Below, piece by piece: positions 1 to 6,238 of a DNA stretch of 11,974 bases. The position numbers and the translations under genes were made by a program. Origin of the DNA: CF-161 sp035259145 (GTDB lineage Bacteria; Chloroflexota; Dormibacteria; Dormibacterales; Dormibacteraceae). The notes under the pieces are model-generated. The model had not been told where the DNA came from and made no database searches. It worked only from the letters and a program-made list of their open reading frames with translations. The first letter of the stretch is position 1. Every line of letters begins with the position of its first letter. Location: positions 1 through 11,974 of the forward strand of contig DATFWQ010000193.1 of assembly GCA_035259145.1 (NCBI GenBank). Reading direction: 5' to 3'.

Positions 1-438
1 GCGAGTTCGCTGTTCGATCGGAAAGATGTCCGCGAGCACGGCGAAAACGGAGGCGAAGAGCATCCCACCGAAGAGGCCCTGGAGGCCCCGAAAGAGCACA
101 AGCTCGAGCATGTTCTGGGAGACGCCGCAGAGCATCGAGGCGGCCACGAAGCCGATCATTCCTGCCAGCAGGAACGGCTTGCGGCCGAACATGTCGCCGA
201 GCTTGCCGGCGATCGGAACCAGCACCGTCGAGGTGACCAGGTAGGCGGTCGTCACCCAGGCGTAGTAGCTCAGGCCCTGCAGCTCAGCGATGATACGGGG
301 CATGGCGGTGCCCACGATCGTCTGGTCCAGGGACACCAGCAGCAGGCACAGCATCACTCCGGCCGTCGCCAGGACCAACTCGCGTCTGGGCAGCCTCTGG
401 GACATCGGCAGGACTGCGTTCTCAACCTCAGATTGCAC
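1..438 (-). CDS. DHA2-type MFS efflux transporter, N-terminal part (cut by window edge)
   Basis: The minus strand reads open from a GTG at 438 to base 1, giving 146 residues of a longer gene that runs off the left edge. It is a 14-helix drug:proton antiporter of the EmrB/QacA kind in the inner membrane. Visible motifs are LDQTIVGTAMPRI in helix 1 (about residues 37-49), the loop 2-3 signature GKLGDMFGRK, and FRGLQGLFGG in helix 4, all in the spacing usual for DHA2 transporters. The GTG start is chosen because GGAGGAG lies about 4 bases upstream; an in-frame ATG at 405 is an alternative. The start lies inside the 3' end of the upstream marR-like gene (overlap of 11 bases), so the two are probably cotranscribed and translationally coupled. 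The substrate cannot be told from sequence. Confidence 0.92.
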   Translation of the reverse strand, partial: MQSEVENAVLPMSQRLPRRELVLATAGVMLCLLLVSLDQTIVGTAMPRIIAELQGLSYYAWVTTAYLVTSTVLVPIAGKLGDMFGRKPFLLAGMIGFVAASMLCGVSQNMLELVLFRGLQGLFGGMLFASVFAVLADIFPIEQRTR

Positions 439-1029
439 TGTGCTCCTCCAGATTGTTAAATCGGTGCTGACATTTTGGCAACTTCCCTTCCAATTTTGCA
501 ACTACTCGCAGGCATAGGTGCCGCAGCTGCATCAGTTCCCCGTCGCTGAAGCCGTCGAGTAGATCTCGCTGGAGCCGGATGGCCTGCTCCCAGACGGCGT
601 CGATCGTCTCGCGACCCTCCGCTGTGAGCCGGGCAAGGACAGAGCGTCGATCAGCTGGATCGGCTACGCGCGCGACCAGGCCGTCGCGTTCGAGGTGGTC
701 GACGAGGCCCGTCACGTTCCGCGGGCTGACGTGGAGCCTCGTCGCAATCAGCCGAGCGGAACGCCCTCGGGCTGATGGCGCAACATGAACAGAATCCCAA
801 GGCGAGTGCCGCTGAGACCGAACCGATCCGCCCAGGCGTTCATCGTGCGGTGCATCAGCTTCGCGGCAAAGACCAGCGCGCTGAACGGTTCCAGGGCGGG
901 CATTGCGTCGGGTGCGACGTGAGCCGCCAACTTCTGCCGAACCTGTACGTTGTAGAGGAGCCCATTCTCATCGGCGTCAATATTGAAATACCTCATCGTG
1001 AATGGCTTCATTATGATGTGCTTCAACAT
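428..1029 (-). pseudogene. MarR-family transcriptional regulator, frameshifted
   Basis: Two adjacent minus-strand reading frames together make one MarR protein of about 200 residues. The first (1029 to 748) gives the dimerisation region and the start of the DNA-binding domain, ending LRHQPEGVPLG and a stop. The second frame carries the rest of the winged helix, RSARLIATRLHVSPRN followed by VTGLVDHLERDGLV, the wing with DPADRRS, and the C-terminal helices to the stop at 428. The frames join if one base (probably a C) is restored near 762-765, giving PEGRSARLIATRL. Either the gene is recently inactivated or the assembly has an error there. The start at 1029 has AGGA upstream; ATG codons at 1011 and 996 are alternatives. 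MarR regulators usually repress themselves and an adjoining efflux gene, which fits the overlapping MFS gene downstream. Both halves look conserved, which favours an error or a very recent mutation. Confidence 0.85.
994..1018. promoter_or_regulatory. Imperfect inverted repeat, possible MarR operator
   Basis: CATCGTGAATG (994-1004) and CATTATGATG (1009-1018) form an imperfect inverted repeat around GCTT. It sits in an AT-rich patch that stands out from its high-GC surroundings, between the possible marR starts and the divergent kinase gene. TATGAT at 1012-1017 also resembles a plus-strand -10 box, but no convincing -35 box is at the right distance. An operator role is inferred from position and symmetry only. 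Confidence 0.3.
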
Positions 1030-1052
1030 GTCGGCATCCTGCCCGGCCTGAG

Positions 1053-1889
1053 TTGATCGCCGCGATCGGCGAGCTGCTGCTCGACGTGACCATTGCCCCG
1101 GAGGGGGACCTCATTCCCGATGACGACTGCGACGCCCGCATACGGATCGGTGGCGGGGGACAGGCCGCGAACTTCTGCGCCTGGGTGGCCAGCCTCGGCG
1201 AGCCGGCCCGTCTCATCACCAGGATCGGCGATGACGAGGCCGGCCGCAGCCTGGTCGCGGATCTCCAAGCTCACGGCGTCGAGGTGGCCGCTCGGGTTGC
1301 CGCCGACCCGACCGGCGCCGTCGCGGTCCTCGTCGGACCAGGGGGCACGCGCGCTTTCGCGCGTCAGCGAGGCGCGGGCCGAGGTCTTCGGCCTGAGGAC
1401 GTCGAGGCAGCGTGGCTCGATGGAGTTGAGCTGCTTCACGTGTCCGGCTACGCGCTGCACTCGGAACCGCTCTCCGGAGCTGTGAGACGGACGGCGGCGC
1501 TGGCCAGGCAGGCGCGTGCGCTGATCTCGGTCGACCTGGCTTCCGCTGCTGACCTGAAGGCGTCCGGTCCCGAGCGCATTGCTGTTGAGCTGGCCGGCCT
1601 GGGCGCCGAGCTGCTGTTCGCGACTGAGCTCGAAGCTGCCGCGATGCCGGTGCCCCTGAACCGCCTGGCCAAGGTGCCGGTCGTGAAGCTGGGCGCGGGT
1701 GGCTGCAGGATCTTCGGCCGCCGTATCCCCACGCCGGCGGTGGACGTTGTCGACGGCACAGGGGCCGGCGACGCGTTCGCAGCTGCCTTCTGTGTGGCCT
1801 ACCTGGAGGGCGCCACCCCGCTGGAAGCCGCGGGCCGAGCGGTTCTTGTCGCTGCGCGAGCGGTCACCCAGCTGGGGGCGCGGCCGTGA
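1053..1889 (+). CDS. psuK: PfkB-family carbohydrate kinase, probable pseudouridine kinase
   Basis: A 278-residue ribokinase/PfkB-fold kinase, normal length for the family. GGGGQAAN (33-40) is the N-terminal substrate-binding signature. DVVDGTGAGDAF (231-242) is the C-terminal signature with the anion hole and the likely catalytic base Asp240. The usual Asn-x-x-Glu motif reads TELE (191-194), a small deviation. The start is a TTG giving MIAAIGELLLDV, which aligns with the usual N-terminal strand; no ATG or GTG start exists in frame downstream of the stop at 1014-1016, and no clear Shine-Dalgarno is seen. Substrate assignment rests on context: the stop overlaps the start of psuG by four bases (GTGA), and psuK-psuG pairs phosphorylate pseudouridine to pseudouridine 5'-phosphate and then cleave it. 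On sequence alone it could be another nucleoside or sugar kinase. Confidence 0.85.
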   Translation: MIAAIGELLLDVTIAPEGDLIPDDDCDARIRIGGGGQAANFCAWVASLGEPARLITRIGDDEAGRSLVADLQAHGVEVAARVAADPTGAVAVLVGPGGTRAFARQRGAGRGLRPEDVEAAWLDGVELLHVSGYALHSEPLSGAVRRTAALARQARALISVDLASAADLKASGPERIAVELAGLGAELLFATELEAAAMPVPLNRLAKVPVVKLGAGGCRIFGRRIPTPAVDVVDGTGAGDAFAAAFCVAYLEGATPLEAAGRAVLVAARAVTQLGARP

Positions 1890-2806
1890 GCATGCGTGTC
1901 GGCCCTGAGGTCGCGGCCGCTCTCGACAGCGGCCGGCCCGTGGTGGCCCTGGAGACCTCAATAGTGGCCCACGGGCTGCCCCACCCGCAAAACCTCGAGG
2001 CGGCGCTCGGATGTGAGGAGGCGATCCGCTCGGCCGGGGCCGTGCCGGCCGCCGTGGCGGTTCTCGATGGCGAGCTGCGCGTTGGGCTTTGTATCGACGA
2101 TCTCGAGCGCCTAGCGGCTCCCGGCGCAACCATTCGCAAGCTGAGCTCGCGGGACCTGGGGCCGGCGCTCGCCGCGGGTGCGACCGGCGCCACGACCGTC
2201 GCGGGCGCGGTCAGGGCGGCGGCGCTGTCGGGCATCCGGTTCATGGCCACGGGCGGCATCGGCGGTGTCCATCGTGGGCACTTGCTGGATGAATCAGCGG
2301 ATCTGTTCGAGCTGGCGCGCTCGGCGGTGGTCGTTGTTTGCGCTGGTCCCAAGACCGTGCTCGACGTGCCGGCCACGCTGGAGAGGCTGGAGTCGCTCGC
2401 GATACCGGTGCTGGGTTACGGCTGCGACGAGTGCCCCGCCTTCTACACAGCTCGAAGTGGGCGAGCGGTCTCGGCCCGCGTCGACGACCCCGGGGCGGTG
2501 GCCCGGGCCGTCTCCGCCGTGTGGGCCACAGGGGGAGCCGGGGTCGTCGTCGCGGTGCCGCCTCCTGTGGAGCTGCCGGGAGTGGCCGGATTGGTCGAGC
2601 GGGCACTGGCTGAGCTGCCGGAGACGCACGGCCAGATCGCGACTCCAGCCTTGCTGTCGCGAATTCGAGACTTGTCAGGAGGGGGGTCGGTAGGTGTTAA
2701 TGTGAGGCTAGTGGTGAACAACGCGGCCGTGGCTGCGCATTGCGCCGCCGCCCTGGCTGACGGGGGAAACTCGCGCTCCACTCATCGAGGAGCTAGCGTC
2801 ACTTGA
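1886..2806 (+). CDS. psuG: Pseudouridine-5'-phosphate glycosidase
   Basis: This enzyme cleaves the C-C glycosidic bond of pseudouridine 5'-phosphate to uracil and ribose 5-phosphate, in the cytosol, as the second step of pseudouridine salvage. The 306-residue protein has the usual length. Family motifs are in order: ALETSIVAHGLP (21-32, catalytic Glu23), KLSSRD with Lys85, MATGGIGGVHRG (120-131), ESADL with the probable metal ligand Asp139, and CAGPKTVLD (152-160), whose Lys156 corresponds to the Schiff-base lysine of the E. coli enzyme. GYGCDECPAFY and the C-terminal VNVRLVVNNA are also typical. The GTG start overlaps the kinase stop by four bases, so the two are an operon. No in-frame defect is seen. 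No dedicated pseudouridine transporter is visible here; the nearby MFS gene is of the drug-efflux type and divergent. Confidence 0.95.
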   Translation: MSMRVGPEVAAALDSGRPVVALETSIVAHGLPHPQNLEAALGCEEAIRSAGAVPAAVAVLDGELRVGLCIDDLERLAAPGATIRKLSSRDLGPALAAGATGATTVAGAVRAAALSGIRFMATGGIGGVHRGHLLDESADLFELARSAVVVVCAGPKTVLDVPATLERLESLAIPVLGYGCDECPAFYTARSGRAVSARVDDPGAVARAVSAVWATGGAGVVVAVPPPVELPGVAGLVERALAELPETHGQIATPALLSRIRDLSGGGSVGVNVRLVVNNAAVAAHCAAALADGGNSRSTHRGASVT

Positions 2807-3085
2807 TTCTCGGGCGCACGCGTGTACACCGTCTCGAACGGCCGCGAGCGCCAACCAATTGCGGGGGATTCGCGAAGGAGGTCGTTGAGCCATGGAGAGG
2901 ACGGCCGGCGCCATCATGCGCGGGCCGGAGCCGAGCCGCCGCCGCGCCCGTACAGGACGGGTGGGTAGCGCTGTGGGGCTCGGTTTGACCGCGGTAAAGG
3001 GGGGAGGCGCTGCCTTTAGAGAGCGCACGAGCGGGTGCTCCATCGGGTCCCCGCTCTCTAGCCTGGATGCACCCAAGGAGGGGAC
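2807..3085. other. Intergenic spacer, probable promoter/leader of the mazG-like gene
   Basis: This 279-base gap carries no recognisable protein. It holds a Shine-Dalgarno-like AAGGAGG (about 2875-2881) ten bases before an ATG at 2892, a TTGACC at 2985-2990 without a convincing partner -10 box, and a 9-bp hairpin at 3017-3060. A strong AAGGAGG lies just upstream of the ATG at 3086 and serves the MazG-like gene. Confidence 0.6.
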
Positions 3086-3089
3086 ATGA
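2892..3089 (+). CDS. Doubtful small ORF upstream of the mazG-like gene (65 aa)
   Basis: A 65-codon ORF begins at ATG 2892 behind AAGGAGG at ten bases' spacing and ends in a TGA that overlaps the following ATG by four bases (ATGA). Those are the marks of a coupled gene. Against it, the predicted protein (Arg/Gly-rich start, no hydrophobic core, no known motif) is not recognised. Codon third positions are strongly G/C in the first third and then loosen, and the downstream gene has its own strong ribosome site. It may be a leader peptide or chance. Confidence 0.22.
   Translation: MERTAGAIMRGPEPSRRRARTGRVGSAVGLGLTAVKGGGAAFRERTSGCSIGSPLSSLDAPKEGT
3017..3060 (+). promoter_or_regulatory. Hairpin in the mazG-like gene's 5' region
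   Basis: TAGAGAGCG (3017-3025) and CGCTCTCTA (3052-3060) are perfect inverted repeats of 9 bp. They enclose a smaller GAGC-GGGT-GCTC stem (3029-3040). The structure ends 25 bases before the ATG at 3086 and just before its ribosome site. No U-run follows, so it is not an intrinsic terminator. A leader structure or a dyad binding site are both possible. Confidence 0.4.
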
Positions 3090-3490
3090 ACCAAGAGCAG
3101 CAGATGGTGCACGAGTTCCACGAGCGCTTCGGCCTCATACGGAATCCGAGACCCGCCCTTCCCGGGGGGAACGTGCACCGGCTGCGAACGCTCCTCATCG
3201 ACGAGGAGCTGGCCGAGTTCCGCAATGCCGGCGAGGCCCAGGACGTTGTCGGTGTGGCTGACGCCCTGGCCGACATGCTGTACGCGGTTTACGGGGCGGC
3301 CGTGGAGTACGGCATCGACCTCGAACCCATATTCAGAGAGATCCACAGGTCGAACATGTCCAAGGGCGATCCGGCCTGCGGCTGCCGGCCCGACGGCAAG
3401 GTCCTCAAGGGCCTCGCCTACCAGCCGCCGAACATCCGGGAGGCGATTGAGCACCAGTCGCACCCGCGCGCGGCGGCGGCGGTGGTCTGA
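3086..3490 (+). CDS. MazG-like all-alpha NTP pyrophosphohydrolase
   Basis: A 134-residue protein of the all-alpha NTP pyrophosphatase (MazG/HisE-like) superfamily, which hydrolyses nucleoside triphosphates to monophosphate and pyrophosphate with Mg2+, usually for nucleotide-pool cleaning. The metal-binding signature is visible: DEELAEF (39-45; Glu41, Glu44) followed by VADALADMLY (57-66; Asp59, Asp63). The downstream FREIHRSNMSKGD, DGKVLKG (103-109) and YQPPNI (112-117) match the short single-domain branch that includes phage and Deinococcus-type proteins. AAGGAGG about seven bases before the ATG makes the start firm. Substrate cannot be told; dUTP or damaged nucleotides are typical. The C-terminal tail RAAAAVV comes from the first copy of a GC-rich tandem repeat that contains the stop codon, so the tail may have been altered recently. 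Confidence 0.88.
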   Translation: MNQEQQMVHEFHERFGLIRNPRPALPGGNVHRLRTLLIDEELAEFRNAGEAQDVVGVADALADMLYAVYGAAVEYGIDLEPIFREIHRSNMSKGDPACGCRPDGKVLKGLAYQPPNIREAIEHQSHPRAAAAVV

Positions 3491-3517
3491 AGCGCGCGGC
3501 GGCGGCGGTGGTCTGAA
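3466..3517 (+). repeat. Tandem duplication of a 26-bp unit containing a stop codon
   Basis: Two identical 26-bp units, 3466-3491 and 3492-3517, lie head to tail, followed by five bases of a third start (GCGCG). Each unit is a GC-rich run ending GGTGGTCTGAA. The first copy supplies the last residues and TGA stop of the MazG-like gene; the second is intergenic. Perfect identity points to recent slippage or an assembly artefact. Confidence 0.9.
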
Positions 3518-3524
3518 GCGCGAA

Positions 3525-3546
3525 CCGGCCACAAGCCGGTGGCCGG
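3525..3546 (+). promoter_or_regulatory. Hairpin between the mazG-like and GT51 genes
   Basis: CCGGCCAC (3525-3532) and GTGGCCGG (3539-3546) form a perfect 8-bp stem with the 6-base loop AAGCCG. It lies 35 bases after the MazG-like stop. No U-run follows, so termination would have to be of the hairpin-only kind. The stem includes the GTG that is the earliest candidate start of the next gene, which makes that start doubtful. Confidence 0.45.
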
Positions 3547-4360
3547 CGGTGCCAAACCTCATGTGAGCGTTCCGGCACCGAATCGGTCCCCTCCGCATCC
3601 GGTGCCAAGCCTGGAGCTGGACACCCCTGCGCTGGTGCACAGAAAGCGGGGCCGCCTGGTCATTTTGAGCTCCCTGGCGGCCCTGCTCGTGCTCATGGCC
3701 GCAGCCGGGTCGACGCTATTTTTCTGGTTCACGACCCCGTCGGGTTCCGACCTTCCTGCCCGGGTCGCAACGATGGCGGCCGGTCGACAGCTGCAGCCGG
3801 CAGAGGTCCCCGAGGTGCTGGAGCGCGCGGTTGTGGCGGCCGAAGACGAACGTTTCTACGTCCACCACGGCCTCGACACGATCGGCACCGGCCGGGCACT
3901 GCTGGACGACGTGTCCCGGCTCTGTGCCTGCGAGGGTGGGTCGACGGTGACCCAGCAGCTCGCCAAGCTCGTCTACTATCCGGGCGACGGCCGGCTCGCT
4001 CGCAAGCTCCCAAGCGTGGCGGTGGCCTTCAAGATCGAGCTCCACTACGGCAAGGCGCAGATCATGGCCGACTACCTCAGCGTGGTGCCGACGGGCTACG
4101 GGCTCGTCGGCGCCCGGGCGGCCTCGTGCGCGTACTTCGGCCATGACCTGAGCACGCTCTCGATAGCCGAGGCCGCCGAGCTGGCGGGCATGGTCCAGGG
4201 GCCGTCTGCCTACGACCCGCGCTACCACCCTGCAAGGGCTCGCGCGAGGCGCGACTACGCCATCGACCGGATGCTGGAGATCGGCTACATCACCCAGGAC
4301 GAGGCCCGAACCGCGAAAGCGGCGAGCGTGCTGACCCCTGGCCCGGGTTGCCGTTCATAG
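3539..4360 (+). CDS. Monofunctional GT51 peptidoglycan glycosyltransferase, atypical active site
   Basis: A single-pass membrane protein (helix about residues 40-64) with an extracellular GT51 transglycosylase domain, which polymerises lipid II into glycan strands. There is no penicillin-binding transpeptidase domain; 273 residues is normal for a monofunctional enzyme. Motif 1 is AAEDERFYVHHG (101-112 region, catalytic Glu102) and motif 2 is GGSTVTQQLAK (133-143). Motif 3 reads RKLPSVAVAFKIE (155-167): aligned with the usual RKxxE, the second conserved glutamate is Ser159. The YLN of motif 4 is YLS (Ser181). Motif 5, AAELAGMVQGPSAYDP, is intact. The protein could be a low-activity or divergent form. 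The start is uncertain: GTG 3539 lies in a hairpin and lacks a ribosome site, and GTG 3563 or 3602 would remove only cytoplasmic tail. It shares its frame with the preceding MazG-like gene. Confidence 0.88.
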   Translation: MAGGAKPHVSVPAPNRSPPHPVPSLELDTPALVHRKRGRLVILSSLAALLVLMAAAGSTLFFWFTTPSGSDLPARVATMAAGRQLQPAEVPEVLERAVVAAEDERFYVHHGLDTIGTGRALLDDVSRLCACEGGSTVTQQLAKLVYYPGDGRLARKLPSVAVAFKIELHYGKAQIMADYLSVVPTGYGLVGARAASCAYFGHDLSTLSIAEAAELAGMVQGPSAYDPRYHPARARARRDYAIDRMLEIGYITQDEARTAKAASVLTPGPGCRS

Positions 4361-4522
4361 GGGAGGGCAGGGCTCGCCTCCTCTGAACCCGACGGGTTCT
4401 GCACTCAGATCGCTTGCCGCCGCATCATTGACACTGACGGGCTGGCGCCGCGGCCAGCCCAGGGGGCCGCAGCGCCCATCCAGTCGAAACAGACCGGGGA
4501 GACATAAGGAAGGCCGAACAGA
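4361..4522 (+). promoter_or_regulatory. Leader region of the frd operon with two hairpins
   Basis: This 162-base gap precedes frdA. GAACCC-GAC-GGGTTC (4385-4399) is a short perfect hairpin. GGGCTGGC (4439-4446) and GCCAGCCC (4453-4460) make an 8-bp stem with a 6-base loop. A consensus-like TTGACA lies at 4428-4433, but the expected -10 position falls in the second hairpin and has no TANNNT match, so promoter assignment is weak. AAGGAAGG (about 4507-4514) is the ribosome site for the TTG start at 4523. Any oxygen- or redox-responsive binding site would be expected here, but none is recognised. Confidence 0.45.
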
Positions 4523-6238
4523 TTGCTTGAAGTTCCGACGTACGACGTTCTGATCGTGGGCGGGGGGCTGGCCGGTCTGCGGGCAGCTATCGCCGCCGTG
4601 TCGACCGACCCCACGACTTCCGTGGCGATGGTCTCCAAGGTTTATCCGATGCGCAGCCACACCGTTTCCGCGGAGGGGGGCTGTGCCGCCGTGCTGCGTG
4701 AGCCGGACAGCTTTGACAACCACGCGTTCGACACGATCAAGGGAAGCGACTATCTGGCCGACCAGGAGGTTGTCGAGGTCTTCGTGCGTGAAGCGCCCCT
4801 GGAAGTCATCCAGCTCGAGCGCTGGGGCTGTCCCTGGAGCCGGGAACCCGACGGACGCATCAGCGTCAGGCCCTTCGGCGGCATGACTACATGGCGGACC
4901 TGCTACGCAGCCGACAAGAGCGGGTTCCACATGCTGCACACGATCTTCCAGACGTCGCTGAAGTACGAGCAGATCCACCGCTACGACGAGTTCTTCGTCA
5001 CCTCCTTGATCGCGGAAGACGGCCGCTGCGAAGGGGTCATAGGTTTCGACATCCGCGCCGGCGAGGTGCAGTCGATTGCAGCCAAAGCCGTCATCCTGGC
5101 GACGGGAGGCAACGGCCGCATATTCGCCTTCACCACCAACGGGAGCATTTGCACCGGGGACGGCATGGCACTCGCCTATCGCGCGGGCGTCCCCCTCTCG
5201 GACATGGAGTTCGTGCAGTTTCACCCAACGGGTATGCCGAGCACCGGCATCTTGATCACCGAGGCGGTGCGCGGCGAGGGCGGCTACCTGATCAATGCGG
5301 AGGGTGAACGGTTCTGTGCCGCCTACGTGCCAACCAAGATGGAGCTGGGTCCGCGCGACATAATCTCGCGCGCGATGGTCACCGAGTTCGAAGCCGGCAG
5401 GGGATTCAAAGGTCCCTACGGCGACTACATGCATCTCGACGTCCGCCACCTCGGTGATGAGGTGATCGACCGCAAGCTTCCCTTCATGCGAGAGCTCGGG
5501 CGCGAATACATGGGCATCGACATCGTGGTCGATCCCATTCCGGTGCGTCCGGTCGAGCACTACATGATGGGGGGCGTCGAGGCCGGCATCAGCGGAGCGA
5601 CGCCGCTGCCAGGGCTTTACGCCGCCGGGGAGTGCGCAAACGTCGGCCTCAACGGCGCCAACCGGCTGGGTTCCAACTCGCTGCCCGAGTGCCTGGTCTT
5701 CGGAGCGGCCGCCGGGCGGGCCGCCGCACGGTACGCTCAAAACGCCAAGGCGCCGACCGCCAACCCGATCGCCGGCCTGGTTCGGGATGAGGAGCGGCGG
5801 ATCGCGCAGACCTACCTGGAGCGCCCAGCAGGTTCAGACCGGGTAGGAGAGATCCGGGAGGACCTTCAAAAGGCGATGGATCAGCACGTCGGGGTGTTCC
5901 GGACGCGGCAGGGGCTGGAGGAGATGGCTGCCGGGATTCCTCGGTTGCGCGAGCGCCTGGCCAGGGCCCAGATCGACGACCGCAGCCGTACGTTCAATAC
6001 CGAGCTGGTGCAGGCGCTCGAGCTGGAGTTCATGCTGGATGGGGCGGAGACGATAGTGCACTCAGCCCTTGCCCGCGAGGAATCGCGAGGCTCGCACGCG
6101 CGCCGCGACTTCCCCGATCGCGACGACGAACGCTACCTGGCGCACACGATGGCGTACCACCGCCAGGGTGAGGCGCCGCGGCTCGAATACCGGGCGGTGC
6201 ACATAACCAACTGGCAACCGCAGGCGAGGACGTATTAA
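4523..6238 (+). CDS. frdA: Fumarate reductase flavoprotein subunit
   Basis: This is the catalytic FAD subunit of quinol:fumarate reductase, reducing fumarate to succinate on the cytoplasmic face of the membrane. It has 571 residues. IVGGGLAGLRAA (11-22) is the FAD dinucleotide fold, and MRSHTVSAEGG (43-53) carries His46 for the covalent FAD link. Active-site residues are at the expected places: His234 and Glu247 (HPTGMPSTGILITEA), Arg250 in RGEGG, the proton-shuttle Arg278 in ELGPRD, His346 in HYMMGG and Arg381 in NRLGSN. WGCPWSR and SKVYPMRSHT favour the FrdA type of E. coli and Mycobacterium over SdhA. A TTG start is chosen because AAGGAAGG lies about ten bases upstream and translation begins right before the FAD fold. 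The C-terminal PQARTY and stop are repeated just before frdB (see the insert). It is the first gene of the run frdABCD. Confidence 0.96.
   Translation: MLEVPTYDVLIVGGGLAGLRAAIAAVSTDPTTSVAMVSKVYPMRSHTVSAEGGCAAVLREPDSFDNHAFDTIKGSDYLADQEVVEVFVREAPLEVIQLERWGCPWSREPDGRISVRPFGGMTTWRTCYAADKSGFHMLHTIFQTSLKYEQIHRYDEFFVTSLIAEDGRCEGVIGFDIRAGEVQSIAAKAVILATGGNGRIFAFTTNGSICTGDGMALAYRAGVPLSDMEFVQFHPTGMPSTGILITEAVRGEGGYLINAEGERFCAAYVPTKMELGPRDIISRAMVTEFEAGRGFKGPYGDYMHLDVRHLGDEVIDRKLPFMRELGREYMGIDIVVDPIPVRPVEHYMMGGVEAGISGATPLPGLYAAGECANVGLNGANRLGSNSLPECLVFGAAAGRAAARYAQNAKAPTANPIAGLVRDEERRIAQTYLERPAGSDRVGEIREDLQKAMDQHVGVFRTRQGLEEMAAGIPRLRERLARAQIDDRSRTFNTELVQALELEFMLDGAETIVHSALAREESRGSHARRDFPDRDDERYLAHTMAYHRQGEAPRLEYRAVHITNWQPQARTY

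Noticed and set aside
1023..2129. 368-codon minus-strand ORF
   Set aside because: It is antisense to the kinase and psuG, and its translation is Arg/Pro/Gly-rich without domains.
3466..3522. CRISPR or longer repeat array
   Set aside because: Only two adjacent 26-bp copies without spacers; it is a simple tandem duplication.
2708..3640. 310-codon minus-strand ORF covering the 2807-3085 gap
   Set aside because: It could have filled the spacer, but it runs antisense to two recognisable genes and has low-complexity translation.
4355..5740. 461-codon minus-strand ORF
   Set aside because: It lies antisense to frdA in high-GC sequence, where stop-free antisense frames are common. Its translation shows no family motif, and frdA is complete on the other strand.
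4523..6238. Naming the flavoprotein sdhA
   Set aside because: The residue pattern and the frdB-frdC-frdD neighbours match the quinol:fumarate reductase type; a mycobacterial Sdh1-like enzyme is represented separately by the sdhB at the right edge.
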